From NCBI GenBank assembly GCA_958295915.1, contig OY282381.1, positions 1,882,722 through 1,946,721 of the forward strand: 64,000 bases of DNA, given 5' to 3'. Of the stretch, positions 41,591 through 52,201 are shown in pieces (within the stretch, counting starts at the first letter, position 1; each line of letters starts with the position of its first letter). The notes below the pieces were generated by a model. It had not been told where the DNA came from, made no database searches, and worked only from the letters and a program-made list of their open reading frames with translations. The DNA is from an uncultured Caldilineaceae bacterium. Its GTDB lineage: Bacteria; Chloroflexota; Anaerolineae; Caldilineales; Caldilineaceae. The position numbers were made by a program, and so were the translations under genes.

Positions 41591-41846
41591 CCAGATACAA
41601 ACGTTGACAAACCGCAACAGAGATTGCGCGCTGCCCATGGCTGTGACAGAGACACAGACGAACGCATCGGTCCACGGTTCTCTGCGCTATTGTTGACAGA
41701 CGCGCTGTGGAAGAGTAAGGTATCATTAGGATTCAATATGCCGGCGGACGCACCTAGGAGTTTCTGGTTTTCCGTTTCGAGTAACAGCGCAGTTGCTAAA
41801 AACGATCTGTTGCCTTCCGCCGCGATTCGAAGCATAAGGAAAAAGT

Positions 41847-42686
41847 ATGTCCAGTCACAGAATCGATCATGCCGGGAATCAGTCGGGAACACCTCCATCC
41901 GACCCGCGTATTCAGGCGAAGTTGGGGATCCCGATCAAAAATATCATCGCCGTGGCCAGCGGTAAAGGCGGCGTCGGCAAGAGCACTGTCAGCGTCAATC
42001 TGGCCGTGGCCCTGGCCCAGACCGGCGCGCAGGTCGGCCTGCTGGACGCAGATATCTACGGGCCGAATATTCCAATCATGATGGGGGTGGATGAGATGCC
42101 GCCGGTGAAGGCCGGCAAGCTGGCGCCAGCGGAAGCGCACGGTGTCCGTTTTATGAGTATGGGGTTTCTAATGCCGCCGAATCAGGCCCTGATCTGGCGG
42201 GGACCGATGCTGCACAAGGCCATTCAGCAGCTATTCACCGATGTGCGCTGGGAGGAGTTGGACTATCTGATCGTCGACCTGCCGCCCGGCACAGGGGATG
42301 CCCAGCTTTCCCTGGCGCAGATCGCGCCTCTGAGCGGCGGCCTGATCGTCACAATGCCCCAGATGGTGTCCGTCGCCGACGCCCGCAGGGGAGCGGCGGC
42401 CTTTCAGCAGCTCGAAGTGCCGATTCTGGGTGTGATTGAAAATATGAGCGGGGAAATTTTTGGCAGTGGCGGCGGCGCTACGGCGGCCCAGGAACTGAAC
42501 ACGGCTCTGTTAGGCGTCATTGCATTGGACGCTGATATCAGCGTCGGTGGCGACCAGGGCTTGCCGATCGTCGCTGTCAAACCGGAGAGCGCAGCGGGCC
42601 AGACGTTCCGCCAACTGTCCCAAACAATCGTCGATCGGCTACGCGCGCTCTCCGGTGGCAGCCAGCCGCAGTTGAAGATCATTTAG
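41847..42686 (+). CDS. Mrp/NBP35-family P-loop ATPase (iron-sulfur carrier type)
   Basis: 279 aa. Deviant Walker [10 protein letters not shown] at residues 39-47 ([18 protein letters not shown]), [14 protein letters not shown], and [13 protein letters not shown]. The family carries or assembles iron-sulfur clusters, for which complex I subunits nearby would be clients. The CxxC cluster-bridging motif expected in the second half is missing: the matching segment is [13 protein letters not shown]. The N-terminal DUF59 domain is also absent. So its role may differ from classical ApbC. Confidence 0.88.
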   Translation: MSSHRIDHAGNQSGTPPSDPRIQAKLGIPIKNIIAVASGKGGVGKSTVSVNLAVALAQTGAQVGLLDADIYGPNIPIMMGVDEMPPVKAGKLAPAEAHGVRFMSMGFLMPPNQALIWRGPMLHKAIQQLFTDVRWEELDYLIVDLPPGTGDAQLSLAQIAPLSGGLIVTMPQMVSVADARRGAAAFQQLEVPILGVIENMSGEIFGSGGGATAAQELNTALLGVIALDADISVGGDQGLPIVAVKPESAAGQTFRQLSQTIVDRLRALSGGSQPQLKII

Positions 42687-42696
42687 CGCGGCAATC

Positions 42697-43788
42697 CTAC
42701 TCCAGCGCGTTCACCTCTTGCAGCAATTCCAGCGTCCCCTGCAGATCTTCCAGATCCGACAGGTCCAGCTCTGGGGTGTTCACCTCTGCCAGTGGCAGCA
42801 ACCCCGCGGCCGTCGGCACGCCAGCCACGAGAGGATATTCATTTGTCTCCTCGGCAAAGTAGTTCTGCGCCTCGTCTGAAAGCAGAAAAGCCACGAACGC
42901 TTCTGCTGCGGCCCGATCTTTCGCCGTATCCAGAATGCCCACGCCCGCCACATTGATTATCGAACCGGCATCGCCGGCAGACGGGTGGTGATTCCTGGCC
43001 ATAAAATTCGGGGCTTCGGCTAGAAATCTGTACAGATAGTAGTGATTCACCAGACCTAATTCGATCTCGCCCCTACCAGTGGCTTCGACGATCGGTGTAT
43101 TCTTCGCATACACGCGGACGTCATTGGCAATCATCGCCTCCAGCCATTCACGCGCCCTTTCCTCCCCTTCCAACTCTCGCAGAGCGGTAACGAAAGCCTG
43201 AAAACTGCCATTGGTAGGCGCCCAGCCGACTTTCCCCTTCCATTTGGGATCGGTGAGCGCCCAGATGTCGTTGGGCACATCTTCCTCGCTGAGCATCTCT
43301 GTGTTGTAGACGAATACCCGCGCACGCCCACTGGCGCCTACCCAATTGCCGGCGCCGCTGTGAAAACGGGAATCAACCCGCTCGAGAATCTCCGGGGGCA
43401 GTTCTGTGAAACGCCCGGCCAGAGCCAGCGCGCCCAGCGCGCCGGCATCCTGACCGAAGAAAACATCGGCAGGTGAATTCTGCCCTTCCTCCATAATCGT
43501 AGCGACCAATTCGGCTGTGCCGCCATAACGAACATTGACAGTGACGCCGCTCATCGCCTGATAGCGCTTAAGCAGAGAGCCGACCAGATTTTCATTGCGG
43601 CCCGAATAGATCGTCAGTTCCACCTCATCCGACGCCGGCGCGCCCTCTACACCCTCAGATGCCGTAGATGGTGGCATCGCAACACAAGCGGCCAACAGCA
43701 AGCCGGCTAAGACGATCAGAATCAGTTGTTTCGCGCGCCGCTGTGGGGCGCGACAGCGCGCATTCTTGCCCAGTCTTTTCGCAATCAT
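42697..43788 (-). CDS. Iron(III)-type ABC transporter substrate-binding lipoprotein (FbpA-like)
   Basis: 363 aa. The signal peptide ends in LAGLLLAAC (lipobox Cys). The mature protein begins ELTIYSGRNENLVGSLLKRY and has YGGTAELVATIMEEG, ADVFFGQDAGALGAL, NHYYLYRF, all typical of FbpA/FutA proteins. Start ATG 43788 has GAGGAG 7 nt upstream. The signal's basic n-region (NARCRAPQRRAKQ) is encoded by an in-frame family A repeat. No permease or ATPase is adjacent, so it is an orphan component here. Confidence 0.87.
   Translation of the reverse strand: MIAKRLGKNARCRAPQRRAKQLILIVLAGLLLAACVAMPPSTASEGVEGAPASDEVELTIYSGRNENLVGSLLKRYQAMSGVTVNVRYGGTAELVATIMEEGQNSPADVFFGQDAGALGALALAGRFTELPPEILERVDSRFHSGAGNWVGASGRARVFVYNTEMLSEEDVPNDIWALTDPKWKGKVGWAPTNGSFQAFVTALRELEGEERAREWLEAMIANDVRVYAKNTPIVEATGRGEIELGLVNHYYLYRFLAEAPNFMARNHHPSAGDAGSIINVAGVGILDTAKDRAAAEAFVAFLLSDEAQNYFAEETNEYPLVAGVPTAAGLLPLAEVNTPELDLSDLEDLQGTLELLQEVNALE
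43725..43754. repeat. Family A palindromic repeat inside the signal-peptide coding region
   Basis: GTTGTTTCGCGCGCCGC then TGTGGGGCGCGAC. Read on the minus strand it encodes RAPQRRAKQ in the FbpA-like lipoprotein. A second copy is 60 bp upstream of the gene's start region. Confidence 0.88.
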
Positions 43789-43814
43789 GCAAAACTCCTC
43801 CGGTTGTGATAAGT

Positions 43815-43844
43815 GTTGTTTTGCGCGCCACTGTGGGGCGCAAA
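43815..43844. repeat. Family A palindromic repeat
   Basis: GTTGTTTTGCGCGCCAC then TGTGGGGCGCAAA, just upstream of the FbpA-like gene, same orientation as 43725-43754. The remaining 43845-44060 stretch has no gene. Confidence 0.88.
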
Positions 43845-44060
43845 TGCCACGCGCTACAAAGCGCCACAAAAGTGTAGCACACCTGAAGGCTGAAAATTGG
43901 GGAAAATGGAGGCGAATTCCTGCGGTCAACGTAAACGCATCCGTTAAGACAGGTTCACTGGAGATTTAACTTCTGTTGCGCGCTGATGCCGTACAGATGA
44001 CAAAAGCGGGATCCATACAGATCCCGCTATGCCCGCGTCCGATTCTGTTGTCGCCGGATC

Positions 44061-44999
44061 TCATGCCGGGCTGGCGGCGTGTACGGCATGGGAAAGCAGT
44101 CGGTATTGGGGAACGCGTTCGGTCGTCGGTTTGCGACAACTCAGAGGATTGGCGAACTCCGACTCTTCCGCCAGAACGAACAGTTCATGCACCAGATCGT
44201 CACCATTGGAACGAAAGCGGCACGTCCATACATCGCTGTCCTGATCTGCGGTGAGCAGCGAAAAGGCATCCAATGCTTGCAGCCGGGTTTCGGAGCGAAG
44301 ATAGTACTCCGCCGCCTGCACCGGTTGCTGAAAACAGGAGCGGCCCCGATAGCGGTCCAACTCATACACATAGCCAGCGGCATAGGAATCGACCACAGGG
44401 ACAGCATCCTCCGCGCCCAGTCGCCCGTAGTACAGGCCATACGGCAGGCAGATCATGGTCGCGGCAAAGCGGTGCCCGCCCGTGTGGGTCGTCTGCCAGA
44501 CCTGCTCACCGGCATACGCGGCCATAGAGAGATAGACCGGCACACCCCATTTGGCGCAGCAGCGGTCGCGGCTACCATTTGTGCAGACCAGAAAAAGCGG
44601 CTCATCGTGCCTGTGGGCCGCGTAGCGCTGCGGCGCGGCGCGTATCTCCGCAACCATTGCCGGCAGATCCATCGCCGCCAGATCATCAAAATCCGCCAGC
44701 TCGAAACGATACAGAGCGGCTGTATCTTGCGTGGAGAGGCCAATGAAGAAACTGAGGAACGCGCCGCTGCGGGTCGCTCCCCGTTTGATCAGTTGCAAGC
44801 GAGCGCCGGGCGTTGCCGCGACCGCCGCGCTCAAATGGGCCTTCAGAGTATCGGCCAGCTTGCTCTCTTCCATCGCTTTGGCTCCCCACATGCCAGGGTA
44901 TTCCAGCACAAACCAGACATCTGTGCCGTTGCCCGCAGTGCCAAAGATAGCTTCACCGGAGGCGCGCGAAAGTTGTGAACAGAAATGGGTGGGTGTCAT
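44061..44999 (-). CDS. Sucrase/ferredoxin-like family protein (thioredoxin-fold 2Fe-2S)
   Basis: 312 aa. The family signature FLVCTNGSRDRCCAKWG holds Cys ligands of a thioredoxin-like ferredoxin, and QTTHTGGHRFAATMICLPYG supplies the His-containing block. SQLSRASGEAIFGTAG is the common N-terminus. Start ATG 44999 has GGGAGAAG 6-7 nt upstream; longer frames are encoded by a family A repeat. Function in the family is poorly known. Confidence 0.82.
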   Translation of the reverse strand: MTPTHFCSQLSRASGEAIFGTAGNGTDVWFVLEYPGMWGAKAMEESKLADTLKAHLSAAVAATPGARLQLIKRGATRSGAFLSFFIGLSTQDTAALYRFELADFDDLAAMDLPAMVAEIRAAPQRYAAHRHDEPLFLVCTNGSRDRCCAKWGVPVYLSMAAYAGEQVWQTTHTGGHRFAATMICLPYGLYYGRLGAEDAVPVVDSYAAGYVYELDRYRGRSCFQQPVQAAEYYLRSETRLQALDAFSLLTADQDSDVWTCRFRSNGDDLVHELFVLAEESEFANPLSCRKPTTERVPQYRLLSHAVHAASPA

Positions 45000-45032
45000 T
45001 GTTCTTCTCCCTAGAGTAGGCGCTTTTCCAAA

Positions 45033-45062
45033 GTCGCGCCCCTCAGTGGCGCGCAAAACAAT
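45033..45062. repeat. Family A palindromic repeat (inverted)
   Basis: GTCGCGCCCCTCAGTGGC then GCGCAAAACAAT, between the MFS transporter end and the sucrase/ferredoxin-like gene. Confidence 0.85.
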
Positions 45063-45070
45063 GCCTATCT

Positions 45071-46465
45071 TTACCACGATTCAGGATAGGGTGCAAGTCC
45101 ATCGTCTACGCCGACCCTGTCACCCGCTCCGCTGGTGTAGCGGGGATCGACCACCCGCAACCACATGAGCAGTACCGCCAACAGCCCGGCCGCTGCGCTG
45201 ACGACAAACAGATAGTCATAGCTGATCGTAGCGAGCCAGCCACCGACCAGAGGGGTGATCAGATTAATCGAACCGACGCTTGAGTTGGTAATGCCCACGT
45301 ATGTGGCCCGCTGTTCTGGGCCCACGAATTCTAGTACGATCATCAGGCCAGATACGAACATCACGCTGTAATAGATGCCAAGGAGTGGGAAAACCACGAA
45401 ATACAGGAGCGGCGACGTCGCCAGCCAGGCGATCACGAAAGCCACTGACGCAGCCAATCCGCCCAGTAGAAGCGGCAGTTTATGTCCTTTGCGGTCCGCC
45501 AGCAGACCGAGAAACAGATTGCCGCCCGCCTGGCCCGCCAGCAACGCCACCGTGTAGTAGCCGACCGTCCCATCTGGCACATCCCAATGGCTGACCGCGG
45601 CCACGGTAACGAACCCCATGCCCATTCCACCGACGGCAAGCAGTCCCCGCGCCAGCAAAAAGCGGCGGAAGTTCGGGTCCCGCCGCAGAATCCGGCCCAA
45701 CCTGGTCCAAAGATGGATGCGGTGCTCCTCTATGCGTCGGACCTGCCGCACCGGCTCCCGGGTCAGGGCCAGGGCTATCCAACTGATGACCATGAAAAGG
45801 GCAGCCAGCCCGAACAGGATCAGAAAATTTCTGGGAAAGGGAAGGGTATCCAGAATCCACCCGCTGGCGATAGCGCCCAGTGCCCCCGCAACTGCCCCCA
45901 CACACATGGTAGCGCCCATCAAGCGTCCTCGGCGCGCGGTGGGAAAACAGGCGGCGATCAGGTCCTGCCAGGCAGGGGCGATGATGCCGGCGCCGATTGT
46001 GTGGAGCGCAAGCGTCAGGAGAAAGAAAGTCAGTGCCCACGCAGGCGCGCGGACTGCAAGAACTGCTGCCAAGGGCAGCAGAATGATCGGCAGGCGTTCG
46101 ATGAAAAATCCGAGATTGATCACCCAGGGCTTTTTGCGGGCAGTCTGTTCAATCAGCCCGGCGGTCAACAGCTGGGGGAAATACCAGCCAGCTTGGACGA
46201 TGACCGCCAGCACGCCAATAAAAAAGGGATTGTCGGTCAGTTTGCTGACAAAAAGCGGTAGCGCGGTCGTCACTGAAATGAAACTCTGGCCCAGCCAGAA
46301 CGTAGCGCCGTCAGTCAGATTGACGGCGAAGTTCCAATTGTAGTTCTGCCAGGCCTCGGCTTCGACATCCTCATCCGAACGGACGAACGCCGGCGCATCG
46401 ACCTGCAGCAGACGGCGCAGCAGTCCGACAGCGAAACTACGGGGAGAAACTGTTGACTGGGTCAT
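45071..46465 (-). CDS. Major facilitator superfamily transporter
   Basis: 464 aa, about 12 hydrophobic segments after a 45-residue polar N-terminus. The loop between helices 2 and 3 reads LIEQTARKKPW. A second repeat of it, LLADRKGHKLPLL, is near the middle, as expected for the two halves of MFS proteins. The substrate is unknown. Its stop is 71 bp from the start of the sucrase/ferredoxin-like gene on the same strand. Confidence 0.85.
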   Translation of the reverse strand: MTQSTVSPRSFAVGLLRRLLQVDAPAFVRSDEDVEAEAWQNYNWNFAVNLTDGATFWLGQSFISVTTALPLFVSKLTDNPFFIGVLAVIVQAGWYFPQLLTAGLIEQTARKKPWVINLGFFIERLPIILLPLAAVLAVRAPAWALTFFLLTLALHTIGAGIIAPAWQDLIAACFPTARRGRLMGATMCVGAVAGALGAIASGWILDTLPFPRNFLILFGLAALFMVISWIALALTREPVRQVRRIEEHRIHLWTRLGRILRRDPNFRRFLLARGLLAVGGMGMGFVTVAAVSHWDVPDGTVGYYTVALLAGQAGGNLFLGLLADRKGHKLPLLLGGLAASVAFVIAWLATSPLLYFVVFPLLGIYYSVMFVSGLMIVLEFVGPEQRATYVGITNSSVGSINLITPLVGGWLATISYDYLFVVSAAAGLLAVLLMWLRVVDPRYTSGAGDRVGVDDGLAPYPESW

Positions 46466-46655
46466 CGAAAATTCCGCTCGAATGTGTAGAGAGTTTCTAG
46501 TCTTCAGTTTCGAGTAACGGCGCAGTTGCTAAAAACCAACCCTTGATTCACTTGATTTATATGATAAAGATGATGAACTGCAGTTATCACGACAATCAGA
46601 TGAATCAGTGGTCAAACTGACAACTAAAAACGATTCTCAGGAAGGTTCGCTAAGC

Positions 46656-46685
46656 ATTGTTTTGCGCGCTACTGTGGGGCGCGAC
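46656..46685. repeat. Family A palindromic repeat
   Basis: ATTGTTTTGCGCGCTAC then TGTGGGGCGCGAC. Confidence 0.88.
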
Positions 46686-46745
46686 ACAGCAAGTATAGGC
46701 TGATCTGCTGTCCTGCGCTATTTCATAAAGGCGTGTATAATTGAT

Positions 46746-46775
46746 GTTGTTTTGCGCGCCACTGTGGGGCGCGAC
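46746..46775. repeat. Family A palindromic repeat (consensus copy)
   Basis: GTTGTTTTGCGCGCCAC then TGTGGGGCGCGAC, 30 bp upstream of the Fe-S oxidoreductase start. Confidence 0.9.
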
Positions 46776-46805
46776 GAGGCAGAGAAACAGGCCTCAACAC
46801 CATCC

Positions 46806-48901
<2,096 letters not shown>

Positions 48902-48905
<4 letters not shown>

Positions 48906-49714
48906 CGCAGCGGAGGAGGCCCGGCGTTCGTCGCCGCCTGGTAGGCGGCGAGCAGGAGCAACGCGCACACGAACGTCCATGTGAGACTCCACAGGATGCG
49001 CGGCTCGCGCGCCAGCGCCTGCATACCGAGGCGCACGACTGCCGGCTGGCGGTAGCGGGGCAACAGGCCAATGGCGACGATCGCGCCGCCCACCAACCCG
49101 CCTATGTGGCCCCAGTTGTCGACGTTGCTGACAGAAAAGCCGAGCGCCAGGTTGATGACCAGAATCACCAGCGCAGACTGGAGCATCGACTGGCCCTGGC
49201 GTCCCATATTCTCCCGATAGCGATAGAAATAGATGATGGTTGCGCCCAGCAACGCAAAGACCGCGCCGGACGCCCCAGCAGAGAGCGCGGGCGAAAAGGC
49301 GTAGCTGGCGATGCTCCCCAGCAGTCCGCCCAGCAGGTAGATGACGGCGAAACGCAGATGGCCGTAATGACCTTCGATAATGGGGCCAAGCCAATAGAGG
49401 CCAATCAGATTGGAGATCAGGTGTATAGGGCCGATATGCAGAAACATGGCCGTGAAGAGACGCCAGGTTTCCCCGTTCAGGATCGCCTCGTTGGATTTCA
49501 TGCCCAAACGATAGAGAACCCGCAGATCCATGGGGCCGTTCCACACACCGAAAACCAGCAGCCCATAGACAAATGTGGCAGCGAAAACGCAAAGATTGAC
49601 GCCGATCAGCACTCGGCTGATGCGCGGGGGGACGAGAGGAATGAAAAAAGTTGGCGTCAATGACGGGCTGCCTGTGGGCCGCACGTCCCTGAAGTTTCCT
49701 CGCATATTCATCAC
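48902..49714 (-). CDS. Rhomboid family intramembrane serine protease
   Basis: 270 aa. The catalytic Ser lies in SAGASGAVFALLG (GxSG) and the His in NVDNWGHIGGLVGGA, the rhomboid dyad. TWRLFTAMFLHIGPIHLISN is the conserved L1/TM2 block. Six to seven membrane segments. It cleaves membrane proteins within the bilayer; the substrates are unknown. Its 3' end overlaps the convergent Fe-S oxidoreductase gene by 4 bp. Confidence 0.93.
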
Positions 49715-49721
49715 AGATCAT

Positions 49722-50363
49722 CTATAACTCGACAGGCGACCAATCCACGCGGCATTTTTCCGCCTGAATGATGCTGATCACCTTATCCACGGTCTCATCC
49801 TGGCAGTCATCCCGATTGACGACCATATAATGAAAATCATGCAGATGCTGCATCTCCTTGCGGGCGGTGACAATGCGCATTTTCAGCCTGTCAGGGGTTT
49901 CGGTTTTGCGCTCCAGCAGACGCCGCATCAGCTCTTCTTCACTCTCTGCGACCAGAAAGATCGTCACTGCCGCCGGTATGAGCCGGCGGATCGTTGCTGC
50001 GCCCTGCACATCGATACGCAGAATGACATCCCGGCCACTCGCCAATGCGTTGCGCACCTGGGCTTTGGGAATCCCTTTATAATCCCCGTAGACAACCGCA
50101 TATTCCAACAGTTCATCGGCGTCGATCATCTCGGCGAATTCACCGACCGACACGAAGTGATAGTCCACACCATCGATTTCAGCCGGTCTTCGGGGCCGGG
50201 TAGTGGTGGTGACGACAAAATCAAAGGAGAGGCCCCGTTGCTTCATCAGCCTCAGGATCGTGTCTTTGCCCACCCCACTCGGCCCGGAGATCACCACCAG
50301 AATCGGATGTGACTCATTTTGCCGATCGTAGATCGAGGTAATATCGTCCTGGATTTCAAACAT
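49722..50363 (-). CDS. gmk: Guanylate kinase
   Basis: Phosphorylates GMP to GDP, 213 aa. P-loop GPSGVGKDT at residues 27-35. The GMP-binding segment TTTTRPRRPAEIDGVDYHFV is canonical, as are YGDYKGIPKAQV and DVQGAATIRRL. ATG 50363 is preferred to the TTG nine bases upstream. It is 8 bp upstream of the rhomboid gene on the same strand, so the two are probably co-transcribed. Confidence 0.95.
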   Translation of the reverse strand: MFEIQDDITSIYDRQNESHPILVVISGPSGVGKDTILRLMKQRGLSFDFVVTTTTRPRRPAEIDGVDYHFVSVGEFAEMIDADELLEYAVVYGDYKGIPKAQVRNALASGRDVILRIDVQGAATIRRLIPAAVTIFLVAESEEELMRRLLERKTETPDRLKMRIVTARKEMQHLHDFHYMVVNRDDCQDETVDKVISIIQAEKCRVDWSPVEL

Positions 50364-50638
50364 ACTAGCCAAGCATCACCACCACTTTGTGTCGGATTCC
50401 TTGATGGATATAATGAACAATAAAGAAATCTATGCCGGTTGCCAGATCAGTATAGTTCAAGTGAAAAGTGAAAGAAAATCTGGCGCGTCTGGATCCTGTA
50501 CCAGGGCAGGTGACAGCAATATACGCCCAGACCCGCCGGCATCGGCCACGAATATGCGCGGCTCCCTCCTGCACAGCAAACGATCATTCGTCCTGCGCGT
50601 ATATGGATGAAGAGAAGAAAATCTGTCAAGGATACCCA

Positions 50639-51061
50639 ATGCCAATCTACGAATACCACTGTTGCGACTGCAAGAAACGGGTGAGCGTCCTCTTCCGCAC
50701 CATGAGCGCGGCCGAAGCCGGCGCATCCGCCTGCCCCAACTGCGCCGGGCAGCGCCTGCGCCGTTTGATGAGCCGTCTACGCGTGCTGCGTTCAGAAGAC
50801 AACCGCCTTGAAGCGATGGCGGATGATCCCTCTCTCATGGCCGGTCTGGAAAAGGAAGACCCCCAAGCGCTGGCCCACTTTATGCGTAAGATGAGCGACG
50901 AGACGGGCGAGCCGTTGGATGAGGAAATCTCCGAAGTGATGGATCGGTTGGAAGCCGGCGAAAGCCCGGAATCGATCGAATCCTCCATGCCGGCCGCGGC
51001 GGACGGAGACGACAGCGGTATGCCAGACATGGGAAGTATGCCCGACTTGGACGAGCCGTAG
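50639..51061 (+). CDS. FmdB-like zinc-ribbon protein
   Basis: 140 aa. The N-terminal zinc ribbon PIYEYHCCDCKKR with a second Cys pair CPNCAGQRLRR is the FmdB/CxxC_CxxC_SSSS domain. The rest is acidic and helical, ending in Met/Asp/Ser-rich low complexity. The family's function is largely unknown; some members are regulators. ATG 50639 follows AAGGATACCCA. It is divergent from gmk; the 275-bp gap has no other gene. Confidence 0.85.
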   Translation: MPIYEYHCCDCKKRVSVLFRTMSAAEAGASACPNCAGQRLRRLMSRLRVLRSEDNRLEAMADDPSLMAGLEKEDPQALAHFMRKMSDETGEPLDEEISEVMDRLEAGESPESIESSMPAAADGDDSGMPDMGSMPDLDEP

Positions 51062-51162
51062 ACAGACGCGTGCCCACAAAAGGCAGCGCCCACCACGAAT
51101 CACTAGCTGCTTAGTTCCGGCGCGTGCCAGCAAAGGATACCCCCTGCGACAGGCAATTGGCC

Positions 51163-51492
51163 TTATATCTTCTCGAAGTGCTCTACCGGCACAACAAAAA
51201 TCGTAGCTCCGCCCACCTGTTTTGCCACCGGTGTGGGAATGTGCATCTCCCCTGGTTCCATCACCGGCGGCAGAGGTGTCACATATTGGATGCGGCTCGT
51301 GCAACTTTCGCGAAAGACGGTCAGCACATCCTCCACCTGCTCATCCCGAACGCCGCAGAGGATGGTCACATTGCCGATGTGCAGAAGACCGCCCCTGGAG
51401 CCGGTGATGGTTGCCGAATAGCCACGCCGTCCCAAACGGTCCAGGAGATTAGGGCTGTCTTCCTCATTTACAATCGCGATGATCAGTTTCAT
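51163..51492 (-). CDS. darA: Cyclic-di-AMP receptor (DarA/PstA family)
   Basis: PII-like trimeric sensor of c-di-AMP, 109 aa, the family length. The pattern MKLIIAIVNEEDSPNLLDRL, GYSATITGSRGGLL, GNVTILCGV and IPTPVAKQVGGATIFVVPVE is diagnostic. It implies that the organism makes c-di-AMP. It lies directly downstream of tmk, an order also seen in Bacillus (tmk-darA). A family B repeat sits between the two. Confidence 0.92.
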   Translation of the reverse strand: MKLIIAIVNEEDSPNLLDRLGRRGYSATITGSRGGLLHIGNVTILCGVRDEQVEDVLTVFRESCTSRIQYVTPLPPVMEPGEMHIPTPVAKQVGGATIFVVPVEHFEKI

Positions 51493-51510
51493 GCGCGGCT
51501 CTCCCCACTC

Positions 51511-51540
51511 GCGCCTCTGCTCGAAAGAGGCGCATTGAAC
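51511..51540. repeat. Family B palindromic repeat between tmk and darA
   Basis: GCGCCTCTGCTCGAAAG then AGGCGCATTGAAC. Confidence 0.85.
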
Positions 51541-51545
51541 GATTT

Positions 51546-52184
51546 TCAGTTCGCCCTGTCGATCAGGGCAGACAGCCTGCCCTGCACTGCCCTGACAACC
51601 GCGCGCTGAACGTCCACGCGTGGACGCCCGGCATCAATGACGACCCAGCGCCGCGGCTCTTGCGCGATCAGATGCCGATAGCCAGCCTCTACACGTTGAT
51701 AAAAAGATAGCTCCTGCGCGTCCAGCCGATTCCATTCACTGCCCGTTGCGCCCCGGTTGCGCCCGATCCCTTCCTCAGGCGGCAGATCCAGGTAGACTGT
51801 CAGATCGGGGCGCAGCCCGCCAGTGGCGTATGCGATCAGACGCTCTAGCTCCGCGATATCTTGCTGATGGCCGAAGCCCTGATAAGCGAGGGTGCTGTCG
51901 GCAAAACGATCGCACAGGACGACCGTGCCCACGGCCAATGCCGGGCGGATTACCTCTTCGACGAGTTGCGCGCGCGCGGCATTGAAGAGCAATGCCTCGG
52001 CACGCGCGCGCATCTCCGTATGCGCCACATCCAGCAACAACTGACGAATTCCGTTGCCGATACGGGTACCCCCCGGCTCGCGGCTCGTCAGCACAGTCCA
52101 CCCGGCCCGGCGCAGATGCTCCGCCAGAAGATGAATCTGTGTGGTCTTGCCGCTGCCATCCAACCCTTCAAAGGTTACAAACAT
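51546..52184 (-). CDS. tmk: Thymidylate kinase
   Basis: Phosphorylates dTMP to dTDP, 212 aa. P-loop GLDGSGKTT at residues 7-15. TSREPGGTRIGNGIRQLLLD and DRFADSTLAYQGFG (DRx motif) are canonical, and the LID region is PEEGIGRNRG. It starts 17 bp after the R3H-AAA gene's stop and precedes darA, forming a minus-strand operon. Confidence 0.96.
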   Translation of the reverse strand: MFVTFEGLDGSGKTTQIHLLAEHLRRAGWTVLTSREPGGTRIGNGIRQLLLDVAHTEMRARAEALLFNAARAQLVEEVIRPALAVGTVVLCDRFADSTLAYQGFGHQQDIAELERLIAYATGGLRPDLTVYLDLPPEEGIGRNRGATGSEWNRLDAQELSFYQRVEAGYRHLIAQEPRRWVVIDAGRPRVDVQRAVVRAVQGRLSALIDRAN

Positions 52185-52201
52185 GGCGATTGCACCGGCG
52201 A

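Larger units (their letters stand above)
46466..46805. other. Divergent intergenic region with two family A repeats
   Basis: Holds family A copies at 46656-46685 and 46746-46775, both in plus orientation. A perfect TATAAT at 46735-46740 lies between them and may be the -10 box for the Fe-S oxidoreductase gene; no good -35 was seen. The segment 46545-46620 is AT-rich. No gene is evident. Confidence 0.6.
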
